DNA from: Archangium lipolyticum
Lineage (GTDB): Bacteria; Myxococcota; Myxococcia; Myxococcales; Myxococcaceae
NCBI RefSeq assembly: GCF_024623785.1
Contig: NZ_JANKBZ010000034.1
Coordinates: 62,001 to 126,000 of the forward strand
Length of the DNA stretch: 64,000 nucleotides
Direction: 5' to 3'
How positions within the stretch are numbered: the first letter of the stretch is position 1; each line of letters opens with the position of its first letter. Position numbers and translations under genes: made by a program. The notes beneath the pieces were generated by a model. That model was not told the origin of the DNA. It ran no database searches and worked only from the letters and a program-made list of their open reading frames with translations. Of the stretch, positions 16,748 through 25,836 are shown piece after piece.

Positions 16748-17944
16748 TCAGGACGTCTTGCGGCGGCGGGGCGGGCGGCGCGCGGCCAGGCGGCGGGGCG
16801 GCTCGGCGGACAGGGTGAGCGGAATCTGCTCCACCACCTCCAGGGAGTAGCTCTCCAACCCCACGATCTTCTTGGGGTTGTTGGTGAGCAGCCGCAGCCG
16901 GGACAACCCCAGGTCCTTGAGGATCTGCGCACCCACACCGAACTCGCGCAGACGCGTCTGGTCGTTGTTGCCCGGCACGGACACCTCGTTGGAGACGTGG
17001 GTGCACTCCAGCCGGTGCTTCGCGGGCACCTCGCGCTGGAGGACGATGACCACGCCTCGCCCCTCCTCCTGGATGCGCTGGAAGGCCTGCTCGAGCTGGC
17101 TGCCGCAGTCGCACCCGGCGCTGCCCAGCAGGTCGCCCACGAGGCACGCCCGGTGGACGCGGGTGAGCACGGGCTGACGGCCGGAGATATCGCCCTTGAC
17201 GAGGGCCACGTGCACCGAGCTGTCCACGTCACTGCCGTAGGTATAGGCCTGGAAGGCGCCCTGCCCCCGGCGCTCGATGGTGGCCTCGCTGATGCGCTTG
17301 ACGAGCCGCTCGCGCTCCAGCCGGTAGCGGATGATGTCGGCCACGGACAGCAGCACCAGCTTGTGCTTCCGGGCGAACTTCACCAGGTCTGGCCGGCGGG
17401 CCATGGTCCCGTCGGGGTTCATGATCTCGCAGATGACGCCGGCGGGCTCCAGGCCGGCCAGGCGGGCCAGGTCCACGCTGCCCTCGGTCTGGCCGGTGCG
17501 CACGAGCACTCCGCCGTCACGGGCGCGCAGGGGGAAGACGTGGCCGGGACGCGCCAGGTCACTGGGCTTGGCGTTGGGGGCCACCGCCACCTGGATGGTG
17601 TGGGCGCGGTCCGCGGCGGAGATGCCGGTGGAGACGCCGTGGGAGGCCTCGATGGAGACGGTGAAGGCCGTCTGGAAGGACGAGGTGTTGTCCTGCACCA
17701 TGAGGGGCAGGTTGAGGCGGCGCAGGCGCTCGTCGGTGAGGGACAGGCAGATGAGCCCGCGCCCATGGGTGGCCATGAAGTTGATGGCCTGGGGCGTCAC
17801 CTTCTCCGCCGCCATGACGAGGTCGCCCTCGTTCTCACGGTCCTCGTCATCGGTGAGGATGACCATGCGCCCCTTGCGGATCTCCGCGAGCGCCCGCTCC
17901 ACCAGGGAGATGCTGTCCGACTCTTGCTGCCTGCCGCGCGCCAT
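16748..17944 (-). CDS. ribB: 3,4-dihydroxy-2-butanone 4-phosphate synthase fused to a degenerate GTP cyclohydrolase II-like domain (RibBX type)
   Basis: A 398-residue RibBA-like protein. The N-terminal RibB half (residues ~1-205) is well kept: [47 protein letters not shown] and GTMAR. It has GQTEG where E. coli RibB has GHTEA, so the usual His is Gln. The RibA half keeps the three zinc cysteines ([14 protein letters not shown]) and RLLTNNPKK. The catalytic stretch between them is altered: the QEGR and NKIRAY motifs are missing, about eight residues are lost, and the Asp before the nucleophilic Arg in the D-x-R-D-Y-G motif is replaced (RLREFG). This matches the RibBX variant known in Proteobacteria, in which the RibA-like half lacks cyclohydrolase activity. 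A separate ribA is then expected elsewhere. Confidence 0.9.
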   Translation of the reverse strand: MARGRQQESDSISLVERALAEIRKGRMVILTDDEDRENEGDLVMAAEKVTPQAINFMATHGRGLICLSLTDERLRRLNLPLMVQDNTSSFQTAFTVSIEASHGVSTGISAADRAHTIQVAVAPNAKPSDLARPGHVFPLRARDGGVLVRTGQTEGSVDLARLAGLEPAGVICEIMNPDGTMARRPDLVKFARKHKLVLLSVADIIRYRLERERLVKRISEATIERRGQGAFQAYTYGSDVDSSVHVALVKGDISGRQPVLTRVHRACLVGDLLGSAGCDCGSQLEQAFQRIQEEGRGVVIVLQREVPAKHRLECTHVSNEVSVPGNNDQTRLREFGVGAQILKDLGLSRLRLLTNNPKKIVGLESYSLEVVEQIPLTLSAEPPRRLAARRPPRRRKTS

Positions 17945-17969
17945 GCGTGCTCCTGGCCTTTCCTTCGAT

Positions 17970-18614
17970 TCAACCGCCGAAACCGGCCGCCTTGATGACA
18001 GCCTCGGAGAGCCCACCACCGGGCCCCTGGCGCAGCGACACCAGCCGCGCCACGTACTTGCCAATCATGTCCGCTTCCAGGTTCACGCGCTCGCCCACGG
18101 CCTTGGCGCGCAGGGTGGTGCGCTCCTGGGTCTCGGGGATGAGCTGAACGCCGAAACGGTCCGGGCCCACCGAGTTGACGGTGAGGCTGATGCCGTCGAT
18201 GGCCACCGAGCCCTTCTCGATGAAGAAGGGGGCGAGCTCCGGGGGGAGCCGGAAGAGCATCACCCACGAGCCGCCCTCGGGCCGGGTCTCCAGGACCTCG
18301 CTGACGGCGTCGACGTGGCCGCTGACGAGGTGTCCGCCGAGCCGGTCGCCCAGGGCCAGGGCGCGCTCGAGGTTGACGCGCGAGCCGGGGCTGGCACCGC
18401 CGAGGGTGGTGCGCCGGAGCGTTTCCGGGGCGGCCTGGACGCGGAACGAGTCCCCGCCGCGCTCCACGACGGTGAGGCAGGCGCCATCGACGGCAATGGA
18501 CTCGCCGAGCGCGAAGTCCCGGGCGCCCAGCGCCGTGCGGATCCACACGTCCGTCATCCCGCCGGGGATGATCCGCTCCACCACACCGATGTCCTGGATG
18601 AGTCCTGTGAACAT
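17970..18614 (-). CDS. ribE: riboflavin synthase alpha chain
   Basis: A 214-residue riboflavin synthase, converting two molecules of dimethyl-ribityllumazine to riboflavin. It has the internal duplication typical of the family: [10 protein letters not shown] at the start, first-repeat [10 protein letters not shown] and HLVSGHVD, second-repeat [10 protein letters not shown] and ADMIGKY. The start is ATG 18614; the TTATAA at 18624-18629 upstream may be part of its promoter. First gene of the minus-strand rib-nusB-che block. I looked for an FMN riboswitch in the leader and saw none. Confidence 0.97.
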   Translation of the reverse strand: MFTGLIQDIGVVERIIPGGMTDVWIRTALGARDFALGESIAVDGACLTVVERGGDSFRVQAAPETLRRTTLGGASPGSRVNLERALALGDRLGGHLVSGHVDAVSEVLETRPEGGSWVMLFRLPPELAPFFIEKGSVAIDGISLTVNSVGPDRFGVQLIPETQERTTLRAKAVGERVNLEADMIGKYVARLVSLRQGPGGGLSEAVIKAAGFGG

Positions 18615-18748
18615 TTCGGGCACGCTTATAACGGATTCGGGGCTGGGGATCCGCCGCCCTGGTCATCCGCCCTCCCCTGCCCGGCAGGCGGGCTCACCGG
18701 AGCCATCATCCCGGTTCCCGAGGCCGGTCCTGGGGTAAGAGAGCGCCC

Positions 18749-19726
18749 ATGAGCGGAGCCCCCCGAGTCCTGTTGGTCGGTGCAGGTGCGGTCGGCCAGG
18801 TGTTTGGGAAGTACCTCCAGGCGGCCGGCTGCGAGCTGGCCTTCCTGGTCAAGGAGAAGTACGCGGAAGAGGCGCGGCGGGGCTACCCGCTGTACGAGCT
18901 CGGCCTGTTCTCACGCAGCCCCCGGCCGGTCCTGTTCTCCGGGTTCGGCGTGCGCGTCTCGGCCCGGGAGGTCGCGGCCGAGCGGTGGGACCAGGTCTGG
19001 CTCTGCGTCTCCTCGACGGCGCTGCGGGACGGGAACTGGGTGGGAGAGCTGGCCCGGGCCACGGGGGAGGCCACCTGGGTCATGCTCCAGCCCGCGCTGG
19101 ACGACCGGGACTGGCTGCTGCAATGGGTTCCCGAGGAGCGGCTCGTCTCCGGGATGATTCCCTTCCTCAGCTACCACGCGCCGCTGAAGCCCGGAGACCC
19201 GGTGGGACCCGGCACGGCCTTCTGGATGCCCCCCATGGCGCGCGGCCTGTTCAGCGGGCCCGAGGAGCGGCTCCAGGGAGTCCTCCGGGGACTGCGCGCC
19301 GGTGGGTACCCGGCCAGCCGCAGCGGGGACGTGACCCGGGCCGCGGCGATTCCCACCGCGGTGCTGACCGTCTTCATCAATGAGTTGGAATCCGCGGGAT
19401 GGCGCTTCGACCGGTTCCTCGAGCCGGAGCACCTGGAGCGGCTCCAGGGGGCCGTGCGGGAGGCGGTCCAGATCGCGGCCCGGCACACACGGACGAGCGC
19501 ATCCTCCGTGCTCCCGCTCCTCCGGCCGGCCTTCTTCAGGGTGCTGCTCGCCGTCGCCTCCCGGGTGGCGCCCATCGACCTGGAGACCTACCTGCGGGTC
19601 CACTTCACCAAGGTCGGAGCCCAGACCCGCCAGATGATGCGGACCTACATCGACCTGGGAAGGACGCAAGAGCAACCGGTCCAGGCGCTTCAGGCCTCGG
19701 TCCTCAGTACTTCATGCCGGGGATGA
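18749..19726 (+). CDS. ketopantoate reductase (ApbA/PanE) family oxidoreductase
   Basis: A 325-residue protein with an N-terminal dinucleotide-binding [13 protein letters not shown] (Rossmann GxGxxG) and an all-helical C-terminal part, as in PanE-like enzymes. The family reduces 2-dehydropantoate or related 2-oxo acids with NADPH. The invariant catalytic Lys of true PanE is not obvious, and the C-terminal half is divergent, so a different substrate is likely. The last 23 bases overlap the end of the convergent peptidoglycan-hydrolase gene. Confidence 0.75.
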   Translation: MSGAPRVLLVGAGAVGQVFGKYLQAAGCELAFLVKEKYAEEARRGYPLYELGLFSRSPRPVLFSGFGVRVSAREVAAERWDQVWLCVSSTALRDGNWVGELARATGEATWVMLQPALDDRDWLLQWVPEERLVSGMIPFLSYHAPLKPGDPVGPGTAFWMPPMARGLFSGPEERLQGVLRGLRAGGYPASRSGDVTRAAAIPTAVLTVFINELESAGWRFDRFLEPEHLERLQGAVREAVQIAARHTRTSASSVLPLLRPAFFRVLLAVASRVAPIDLETYLRVHFTKVGAQTRQMMRTYIDLGRTQEQPVQALQASVLSTSCRG

Positions 19727-20402
19727 GGCCGCCGGCCGTCCACCCGCGGCCATGGGCGCTGAAGATGCCCACGCCGTACTTGGAGCCCTTGGCCTCGATG
19801 GTGCGCCCATCGCCCAGGCTGATGGCGACGTGGCCCGGCCGGAACAGCAGCGCGCCCTTGGTGCGCAGCGCCTGCTCGACGGAGATTCCCTTGCCCGCGC
19901 GCTGGATGTGCGGCAGCTGGTTCATCGTCCCGTCGGGGATGGAGACGCCCACCTGGTGCGCCGCCCACTGCACCAGCTCCGAGCAGTCGAAGGCCTTGGG
20001 GTTGGGATCGTTCAGGTTGGTCTCGGCGCCGAAGATGTAGCGGTCACCGTTCTGCGCGAGCGCCTTCTGCACGAACGCATCGGCCGTGCCGCGCCCGCCC
20101 GGGCTCGGCGTCGGACCCGGGGTCGGAGCCGGACCACCGGCGCCCTTCAGCCGGCCCCACGTCTGGGGACCGACGATGCCGTCCGCCGCGATGCCCTGGG
20201 AGCGCTGGAAGGACAGCACCGCCGCCTTCGTCTTGGGACCGAAGACACCATCCGCCGCGCCGGGGTTGAAACCCTTGCTCTTGAGCAGGGTCTGGAGCTC
20301 GCGCACCGCGGGGCCGCGGGAGCCCTCCCGTACGGTGGGCATCGCGGTCCGGGCAGAAGCAGTCAACGCCGTCGTGCGGCTCGAGGAGATGGGGGCGACC
20401 AT
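19704..20402 (-). CDS. peptidoglycan-binding, NlpC/P60-type hydrolase
   Basis: About 232 residues. The N-terminal part is a peptidoglycan-binding type-1 domain (LQTLLKSKGFNPG, DGVFGPKTKAAVLSFQ, DGIVGPQTWG), joined by a Pro/Gly linker (about 20 residues) to an NlpC/P60-like papain-fold domain with catalytic Cys in FDCSELVQWA and His in RPGHVAISLGDG. Such enzymes cut D-Glu-meso-DAP bonds in wall peptides. ATG 20402 is chosen since an ACGAGGT site lies about nine bases upstream; an open frame continues to 20540 but with no better site. No clear signal peptide is present, so export route is unclear. Confidence 0.85.
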   Translation of the reverse strand: MVAPISSSRTTALTASARTAMPTVREGSRGPAVRELQTLLKSKGFNPGAADGVFGPKTKAAVLSFQRSQGIAADGIVGPQTWGRLKGAGGPAPTPGPTPSPGGRGTADAFVQKALAQNGDRYIFGAETNLNDPNPKAFDCSELVQWAAHQVGVSIPDGTMNQLPHIQRAGKGISVEQALRTKGALLFRPGHVAISLGDGRTIEAKGSKYGVGIFSAHGRGWTAGGLIPGMKY

Positions 20403-20566
20403 GGCAACGAACCTCGTGAAGGAAGAAACCGTCACAGGGGTTATCGCGGGATGATTTTCCGGGTTGCGTCGGAAAGAGCCGGCCTCGCGAGAGTCCCGGG
20501 AACTTCGCGGTGACGCGGGCGGAGTCACGTAGACCGCCACCCGCGCCGCCAGTCCGACGGGGCCAG

Positions 20567-22189
20567 CTATTGCCGGCTGACGTACTTCAGCTTGAAGGGC
20601 GAGGGGCTCTCGCTCATCGTGAAGTAGCCCGCGCCATTGGCCTCGTATTCGATCGCCTCACCCTGCCCTTCCACGGTGTCCGTCAGGGACACGGGGGTGG
20701 CGGCGAAGGCCGTCTCGAAGGAGCCCCCCGCCGGAGCGCGGTACTCGTAGACCTTGCGGTAGGTCCTGAGCAGGAAGCGGTTGGCGCACGGGTGGATGGC
20801 CGCGGCCGTCGCGGAGGCGAAGTTGGTGTCACCATTCGTCGGGAGCTGAAGATTCGCCACGAAGAGGAGGGTCGACATCGTCCCCGGGGCCGGCAGCGGC
20901 TGGGGGAACTTGTAGACCTTGCTCAACCCGGACCCGTCCTTGGTGATGACGTAGATGTCACCGGTCACCGGGTGCACCATGATGGACTCGGCGTTCTGCG
21001 GCGTGTCCGGATACTTGAACGGGAACTGCTCCGCCGTCAGGGTGCCGCTCGTCTGGCCACCCGCGATGTTGGGCTCCTTCATGCGGTAGACCGCGAAGGT
21101 GGACGGAGGCGTGGGGAAGTTCGCGCTGACCCGGCCAATGTCTCCCATGTAGATGCACTGACCGGCCGGGCACGGACCCGTGGCGATGTCCTCCCAGTCC
21201 GCCGGCGTCACGTTGGCCACGGTGAAGCTGCCCACCGTGCTCGCGTTGCTGGTGCTGATGGCGACCACGGCGGTGGTGTCCTCGTTGTGCACGTAGAGGA
21301 CGCCCGGGGTGACGCGGCTGGCGGCCAGGCCGGACGGCTCCACGATGGCGGTGGACGCCACGGTCCCCACCGTCGTCACCGTGGTGGAGAACGTGTCTCC
21401 GACGGTGCAGCCCGCCGTGCGCGCCGGACGGAGCGCGACGACCTGGGCGATGTTCGTGTTGGCATATGGCGAGCTGCCGTTGAACGCGGGCTGCGGTCCA
21501 GCGGCGCCCAACTGCTGGTACGCCGCGTCATAGATGATTCCCGTGGACGTGGAGACCAGGCACGTATCGAACACCTCCGTGAAGCCCGAGGGAGGAACAA
21601 TGGGGCTCGCCGGGCAGGCGGAGCCCGTCCAGATCTGCGAGCCGAACCAGACCGCCACGCCATTGGAAGTGGTGGTGGTGATGGCGGGCGTGATGAAGCT
21701 CGCGGTGAGTCCGTTCTTCTGGCCGCTCTGCGTGTCGATGGGGTTGGCGGTATCCGCCCCGGAGAACGCCACGATGCTGCCCGCGAGGTTGCTCTTGAGA
21801 TCGATGCCGAACGCGTAGCTCGCGGGCTCGGCGCCGCCCGCGACCTTGTAGAAGACCCAGGCCTTGAGCTGCGAGGCACTCTGGTCCGAGCGGATCAACG
21901 TCCAGCCCGCGGGCGGTGTCACGGTCGCGGTGACGTTGTCCCGGTTGACGATCCGCGCGAGCAATACATCCCCCATCGCGGTCCCCGCCGGCTTGGAGAT
22001 GCCAAGGGACGTGAGCCCCACTCCGCTGGCCGTGGCGCTGCTCCGGTAACTCACCGTCGCCAGCGCCTGCTGTTCGGTCTCCACACCCAGGGGGGACTCG
22101 TCGGTCATCGGCCCACACCCCATGACGGCGACAAGCGAAACCGAATACACGAAGCGTGAAGCATTCTGCGTGAAGTTCTTCAACGTCAT
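20567..22189 (-). CDS. large secreted lipoprotein with Ser/Thr-rich beta domains
   Basis: A 540-residue lipoprotein. The start is ATG 22189 after a GAGGTTGGA site; the signal peptide ends in the lipobox VAVMGC. Residues ~40-250 form a concanavalin/jelly-roll-like Ser/Thr-rich region (PPAGWTLIRSDQS, GVAVWFGSQIW), similar to domains often found in secreted proteins of Myxococcota. The C-terminal half (~270-540) looks like a beta-propeller, with ADWEDIATGPCP, MGDIGRVSANF and HPVTGDIYVITKDG. No catalytic residues are evident. It is divergent from the PilY1-like gene across a 256-base AT-richer spacer. Confidence 0.8.
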   Translation of the reverse strand: MTLKNFTQNASRFVYSVSLVAVMGCGPMTDESPLGVETEQQALATVSYRSSATASGVGLTSLGISKPAGTAMGDVLLARIVNRDNVTATVTPPAGWTLIRSDQSASQLKAWVFYKVAGGAEPASYAFGIDLKSNLAGSIVAFSGADTANPIDTQSGQKNGLTASFITPAITTTTSNGVAVWFGSQIWTGSACPASPIVPPSGFTEVFDTCLVSTSTGIIYDAAYQQLGAAGPQPAFNGSSPYANTNIAQVVALRPARTAGCTVGDTFSTTVTTVGTVASTAIVEPSGLAASRVTPGVLYVHNEDTTAVVAISTSNASTVGSFTVANVTPADWEDIATGPCPAGQCIYMGDIGRVSANFPTPPSTFAVYRMKEPNIAGGQTSGTLTAEQFPFKYPDTPQNAESIMVHPVTGDIYVITKDGSGLSKVYKFPQPLPAPGTMSTLLFVANLQLPTNGDTNFASATAAAIHPCANRFLLRTYRKVYEYRAPAGGSFETAFAATPVSLTDTVEGQGEAIEYEANGAGYFTMSESPSPFKLKYVSRQ

Positions 22190-22445
22190 TCCAACCTCGG
22201 GTTGTTGGCCCGGCACATTCGCGGAGCCACTGCCTTCTCCCATCTCACACCCCGGGAACCCAGCGAAACAGGAAAACTGGCACTTACAAAAGCCTCACAT
22301 GTGCTCCTTCCGCGGCGGCGGATTCTCACCCACTGATAAGCTTTCAACCCTGGATTTGATTGCTCAATTGGTGTATCAATAAAGCCGCATCGAACCCGTT
22401 CGAGTTCACGGCCGTTTACGGTTCTGACAGGCAGGAGTTCGCGAT
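22190..22445 (+). promoter_or_regulatory. divergent intergenic control region
   Basis: This spacer between two divergent surface-protein genes is far more AT-rich than its surroundings, especially 22340-22400. TTGAT near 22357 and ATCAA near 22375 face each other as an imperfect inverted repeat, with TATCAATAA just after. An AGGAG ribosome site for the downstream gene lies at 22434-22438. I infer it carries both promoters; no factor-specific motif is clear. Confidence 0.4.
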
Positions 22446-24236
22446 ATGCACAATGGTTCCGGTTCAGGAAGAATTCCTTCGAGACGGTTTCCCAGACAAG
22501 GATTGGGATTGACGGTGGGGATCATGGCGGCTGGCGTCTCGGGGTTGTTCCCCGCCGCCAGTCAGGCCGAAGGGCCTCCCTCCAATGTCATGTTCCTGGT
22601 GGACAACAACGCGTCCATGCAGGAGTTCTCCCAGTATCTCCCCGAGGATTTCACGCCCGGCTACTACCCCACCCCCGAGGAGCCCGCCCCCGGAGATCTC
22701 GGAGGAGATGGGCCCGCCGGATACAACATCAACACGGGCTGCTCGGACCCGGCGCTGGTCTCCTCGATGAGCTGGTTCGACAAGAACAGCCCCGATCCGG
22801 CGAAGAATGGCTCCGTCATCTACGATGCGGACCCCGACCTGTTGTCGAAGTTCTTCGAGCCGGACAAATTCTATCAATCGCGCGGGCGGCGTCTGGCCTG
22901 GCAGACGGAGGAATACCCGTACTCCCTCTCCAGCTTCTTCAACGCGGTGGCCCCCCAGGGTGACGCGTTCAGCGCCTGCTACACCGTGGTCAACTGGAAG
23001 TCCGCGTACTACGACTCTCCCGTGATGCAAGAGTGTATGTCGTGTCTGGAGACCAAGGGGTGGTGGCGCGGACCGATGGTCTCCGAGCTGACCGAGCCCG
23101 GTCTCAATGGCCCGACACCCAATCCCGGGGATCCGCCGCTTCCCGCCGAGGCGTATCGCAAGTGGGTCATCAGTGGCCGCATCCTCAACCTGCGTCCGCC
23201 CAAGTTCGTGGCGGCGCGCAAGGCCATCAAGGAGGCCATCGCCCAGGCCACCAACGCGCGCATGGGCGTGGCTGCCTTCGGAAGGGATCAGGGCTGGTTC
23301 GATCCGCCGGACCTCATCAAGGGGATGAGCCCGAGCTGCGACAAGTCCACCCCCGCCATCGACGAGACGGCGCTCGACCGTGCCGCCCTGAAGCGTGCCG
23401 TCAACCAGATCCAGTTCCGCAACCAGGACCGCAACGCCGGTGAGGCGTTGTTTGGCCTGGGCGGCTACTTCTCCTCGCAGACGCAGGACAACCGCTGGGG
23501 GAGCTGGTTCGCACAGCCCATCGATCCGGGTTGGGGCTGGCCGGGGTGCTGCGACGGTGGCACGTATGACAATCCCTACACGGGCCAGCCGGGCGCGACC
23601 TGGGCCGCCGCCCCGGACGAGTGGCTCAAGGCTCCCTACAACGATCCCGTGAACGGAACCTACCTGCCGGGCCAGCCCTGGGAGGGAGAGGGCAACAACA
23701 AGTCCATCTGCTTCGACAACCAGCGCACCGCCGTCATCCTGGTGACCGGCGGAACGCCCCGGTATGAAGACAACTCGGTGCCCATCACCCGGATGATGGA
23801 GCTCCTCCAGGCCCAGGGCGCCAGGCATCCGGATGGGACGCTGGTCCAGTTCAGCCCGGCCAACCCCGAGCAGAACCCGAACGTGGGTGGCATCAATTAC
23901 TGCCATCAGGCCGTGAAGTATCCCCCGGCCAGCGGGACGTACACCCAGGCGGACTGCGATTACACCGACTACAACTGGCCGGTTGGTCTGGGCGCGGGCA
24001 ACAAGAACTTCATGGATGATGTGGCCTTCTTCCTGTCGCACTCGGATCTGCGGGGTGACAGGAGCGGCAACCAGTCCGTGCAGACGTTCGTCGTGGGCCA
24101 GAACGACCACAGCCCCATGCTCCAGAGCATCGCGAAGGCGGGCCAGGGTCAGTTCTACCGCGCGAACAACGAGGCCGAGCTGCGCAGCTCCCTGACGTCC
24201 ATCCTCGCTGGACTCGGCGCCTCCCCCGCGCCGTAG
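22446..24236 (+). CDS. secreted von Willebrand A-like protein related to the N-terminal half of PilY1
   Basis: A 596-residue exported protein. A signal peptide of ~40 residues ends near ASQAEG. A von Willebrand A-type fold follows, with MFLVDNNASMQE in the MIDAS position (D-N-N-A-S instead of D-x-S-x-S). It continues through ARMGVAAFG and TAVILVTGG to QTFVVGQND, and ends with the helix LRSSLTSILAGL. These match the N-terminal halves of myxobacterial PilY1/TapA proteins. PilY1 proteins usually exceed 1000 residues and end in a beta-propeller, which is absent here. The frame ends cleanly before a strong terminator, so this is a short form rather than a broken gene. Several cysteines suggest disulfides. 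Confidence 0.8.
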   Translation: MHNGSGSGRIPSRRFPRQGLGLTVGIMAAGVSGLFPAASQAEGPPSNVMFLVDNNASMQEFSQYLPEDFTPGYYPTPEEPAPGDLGGDGPAGYNINTGCSDPALVSSMSWFDKNSPDPAKNGSVIYDADPDLLSKFFEPDKFYQSRGRRLAWQTEEYPYSLSSFFNAVAPQGDAFSACYTVVNWKSAYYDSPVMQECMSCLETKGWWRGPMVSELTEPGLNGPTPNPGDPPLPAEAYRKWVISGRILNLRPPKFVAARKAIKEAIAQATNARMGVAAFGRDQGWFDPPDLIKGMSPSCDKSTPAIDETALDRAALKRAVNQIQFRNQDRNAGEALFGLGGYFSSQTQDNRWGSWFAQPIDPGWGWPGCCDGGTYDNPYTGQPGATWAAAPDEWLKAPYNDPVNGTYLPGQPWEGEGNNKSICFDNQRTAVILVTGGTPRYEDNSVPITRMMELLQAQGARHPDGTLVQFSPANPEQNPNVGGINYCHQAVKYPPASGTYTQADCDYTDYNWPVGLGAGNKNFMDDVAFFLSHSDLRGDRSGNQSVQTFVVGQNDHSPMLQSIAKAGQGQFYRANNEAELRSSLTSILAGLGASPAP

Positions 24237-24241
24237 CATCA

Positions 24242-24276
24242 AGGGCCCCCGAGCCTTCCGGGAAATCGGGGGCCCT
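24242..24276 (+). terminator. rho-independent-type terminator after the PilY1-like gene
   Basis: A perfect 11-base inverted repeat (AGGGCCCCCGA at 24242-24252, TCGGGGGCCCT at 24266-24276) with a 13-base loop, followed by the pyrimidine run CTTCTC. It begins five bases after the stop codon. Confidence 0.85.
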
Positions 24277-24289
24277 CTTCTCGGGCAGG

Positions 24290-25723
24290 ATGTCGTATAC
24301 ACCGGCCGTGAACCTGAACCGAGACACCTTCCTTTCCAAGGCCGAAACCACACTCGCCGGGCTCGACGGCGCCGTCCTCGAGGCGCTCTCCCATCACGGA
24401 GCGCCCGAGGTCGAATCCCTCGCACAGGAGTTCGGCGATGCCGCGTCGCGTTCCCCCGCGCGGCTCGCCGAGGCGCTGTGCCCCGGGCCCCTCACGAATA
24501 TTGGCTTCGCGGCCGTCGTGATGCGCGGGCTCCTCGAGCCCAGGGACGAAGTGCTCGACTCGTCGGTGTCCGAGGCAACGGTCGTCACCGGCAACGCACG
24601 CGCCTCTGGCTCGCTGAACATCACCAGCCCCCTCGTCGTCCTCGGCAATCTCGAGGTCGAAGGAGTGCTCGAGGACTGCGGACCCGATTCGACGGTCGTC
24701 GTCGTCGGCAACTGCGTCGCGCGCGGGCTCCGGACGTCGGGGAATTTCCTGGTCCTCGGCGACCTCGTGGTGCGCGATGTCATCCAGGGCATCTACAACG
24801 ATGACAGTCTCGTGGTCGCCGGCGAGCTCTCGGTGCGCTTCCTCGACGAGTACGACCATGACGTCTCCTGCTACGGCGAAGTGCACGCGGAGCATCACTT
24901 CGAGAACGGCCGTTCGGGTGAGGAGGCGGCGTCCCTCGCCTCCGTCTTCCTCGTCCCGGGGCTCTATGATGTCGATCTCGGCGAGATCCATCACGACCAG
25001 CTCTTCGAGCGTCTCGAACGGAACGAGCCGGTTTTCACCGAGACGCCCCAGCCGAGGCAGCGGCGCGAACCGGACGGGCCCACGGCCGAGGAGCTCGAGG
25101 GCATCGACGTGGCCGGAATCGTGGCGCGCTCGCCCGTCAGCGCGACCGCCAGGGACGTCGTCTATGCACAGCGGAAGACCGGCGAGGTGTGGTTGCTGCG
25201 CCCGGGCGCGTTCCGCGTGCACATCTATGATGGGGAGAAGTTCCTCGAGAGCCAGCCTTCGCCAGCCCCCGAGGCCACGAAGGCCTCGGAGCGCGTCACC
25301 TTCTGGCGCAAGCGGAGCGATCTGTTCCTCGAGATCGAGCGCTTCGACGCCCTCGTGCAGGTGCATGCGGGCTACAACAATGGGACGAAGACGACGCTTC
25401 GCTTCGCCTTCGACGGTCCCGACGCCGCCGCGCGCGAGGTGCGGCGCCTCGCGGCCCGCTACGAGGGGGACTTCCTCCGCGTCACGACCACGATTCCTGG
25501 CCGCGGCCCTCTCGAGCGCGAGCTCGCCAGGTACGGCGGAAAGTCCGAATACACCTCGGCCATCGTCAAGGGCAACACACTCGTGACACGGGATGGCGAG
25601 AGCCAACGCTTCGATGACGAGGCCTCCGCGCTGCGCGCGCTCGAGGACTGGCTCGCCGAGAAGAGACGGGCCGGGTTCGAGCTGAAGATCCTCGAGTGGA
25701 AGCCCTATGGGCTCCTCAAATAG
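24290..25723 (+). CDS. protein of unknown function with a beta-helix-like segment and a WGR-like C-terminus
   Basis: A 477-residue cytoplasmic-looking protein. Residues ~95-205 show short repeated beta rungs (VVTGNARASGSL, VVLGNLEVEGVL, VVVGNCVARGL, LVLGDLVVRDVI, LVVAGELSVRFL), the pattern of a right-handed beta-helix, as in bactofilin-like polymerising proteins. Residues ~330-470 have alternating strands and end in RFDDEASALRALEDWLAEK followed by RRAGFEL, which resembles the end of a WGR domain. Start ATG 24290 or GTG 24308; neither has a strong ribosome site. A 42-codon frame overlaps its end. The function is unknown. Confidence 0.7.
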   Translation: MSYTPAVNLNRDTFLSKAETTLAGLDGAVLEALSHHGAPEVESLAQEFGDAASRSPARLAEALCPGPLTNIGFAAVVMRGLLEPRDEVLDSSVSEATVVTGNARASGSLNITSPLVVLGNLEVEGVLEDCGPDSTVVVVGNCVARGLRTSGNFLVLGDLVVRDVIQGIYNDDSLVVAGELSVRFLDEYDHDVSCYGEVHAEHHFENGRSGEEAASLASVFLVPGLYDVDLGEIHHDQLFERLERNEPVFTETPQPRQRREPDGPTAEELEGIDVAGIVARSPVSATARDVVYAQRKTGEVWLLRPGAFRVHIYDGEKFLESQPSPAPEATKASERVTFWRKRSDLFLEIERFDALVQVHAGYNNGTKTTLRFAFDGPDAAAREVRRLAARYEGDFLRVTTTIPGRGPLERELARYGGKSEYTSAIVKGNTLVTRDGESQRFDDEASALRALEDWLAEKRRAGFELKILEWKPYGLLK

Positions 25724-25835
25724 ACACCCCTTGAACCACCAGAAGCTCTCCGACATCGAACGGCGGCTCGCCGAGCTGGAGGCACGTCGCCCCCGGCTCG
25801 TCGAGACGCTCGGGGCTTCGCACAAGCGAGGATGA
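25707..25835 (+). CDS. possible small charged protein (42 residues)
   Basis: ATG 25707 lies inside the end of the preceding gene and the frame runs to TGA at 25833, one base before the hydrolase gene's ATG at 25837. The product has a helical, Arg/Glu/Leu-rich core (LSDIERRLAELEARRPRL) that could form a coiled coil. The compact arrangement of three frames suggests translational coupling, but no ribosome site of its own is clear. Moderate to low confidence. Confidence 0.4.
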   Translation: MGSSNRHPLNHQKLSDIERRLAELEARRPRLVETLGASHKRG

Positions 25836-25836
25836 G

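Noticed and set aside
18615-18748. Possible FMN riboswitch ahead of the riboflavin genes
   Set aside because: The leader lacks the conserved RFN box segments; I see only a GC-rich spacer and a possible -10.
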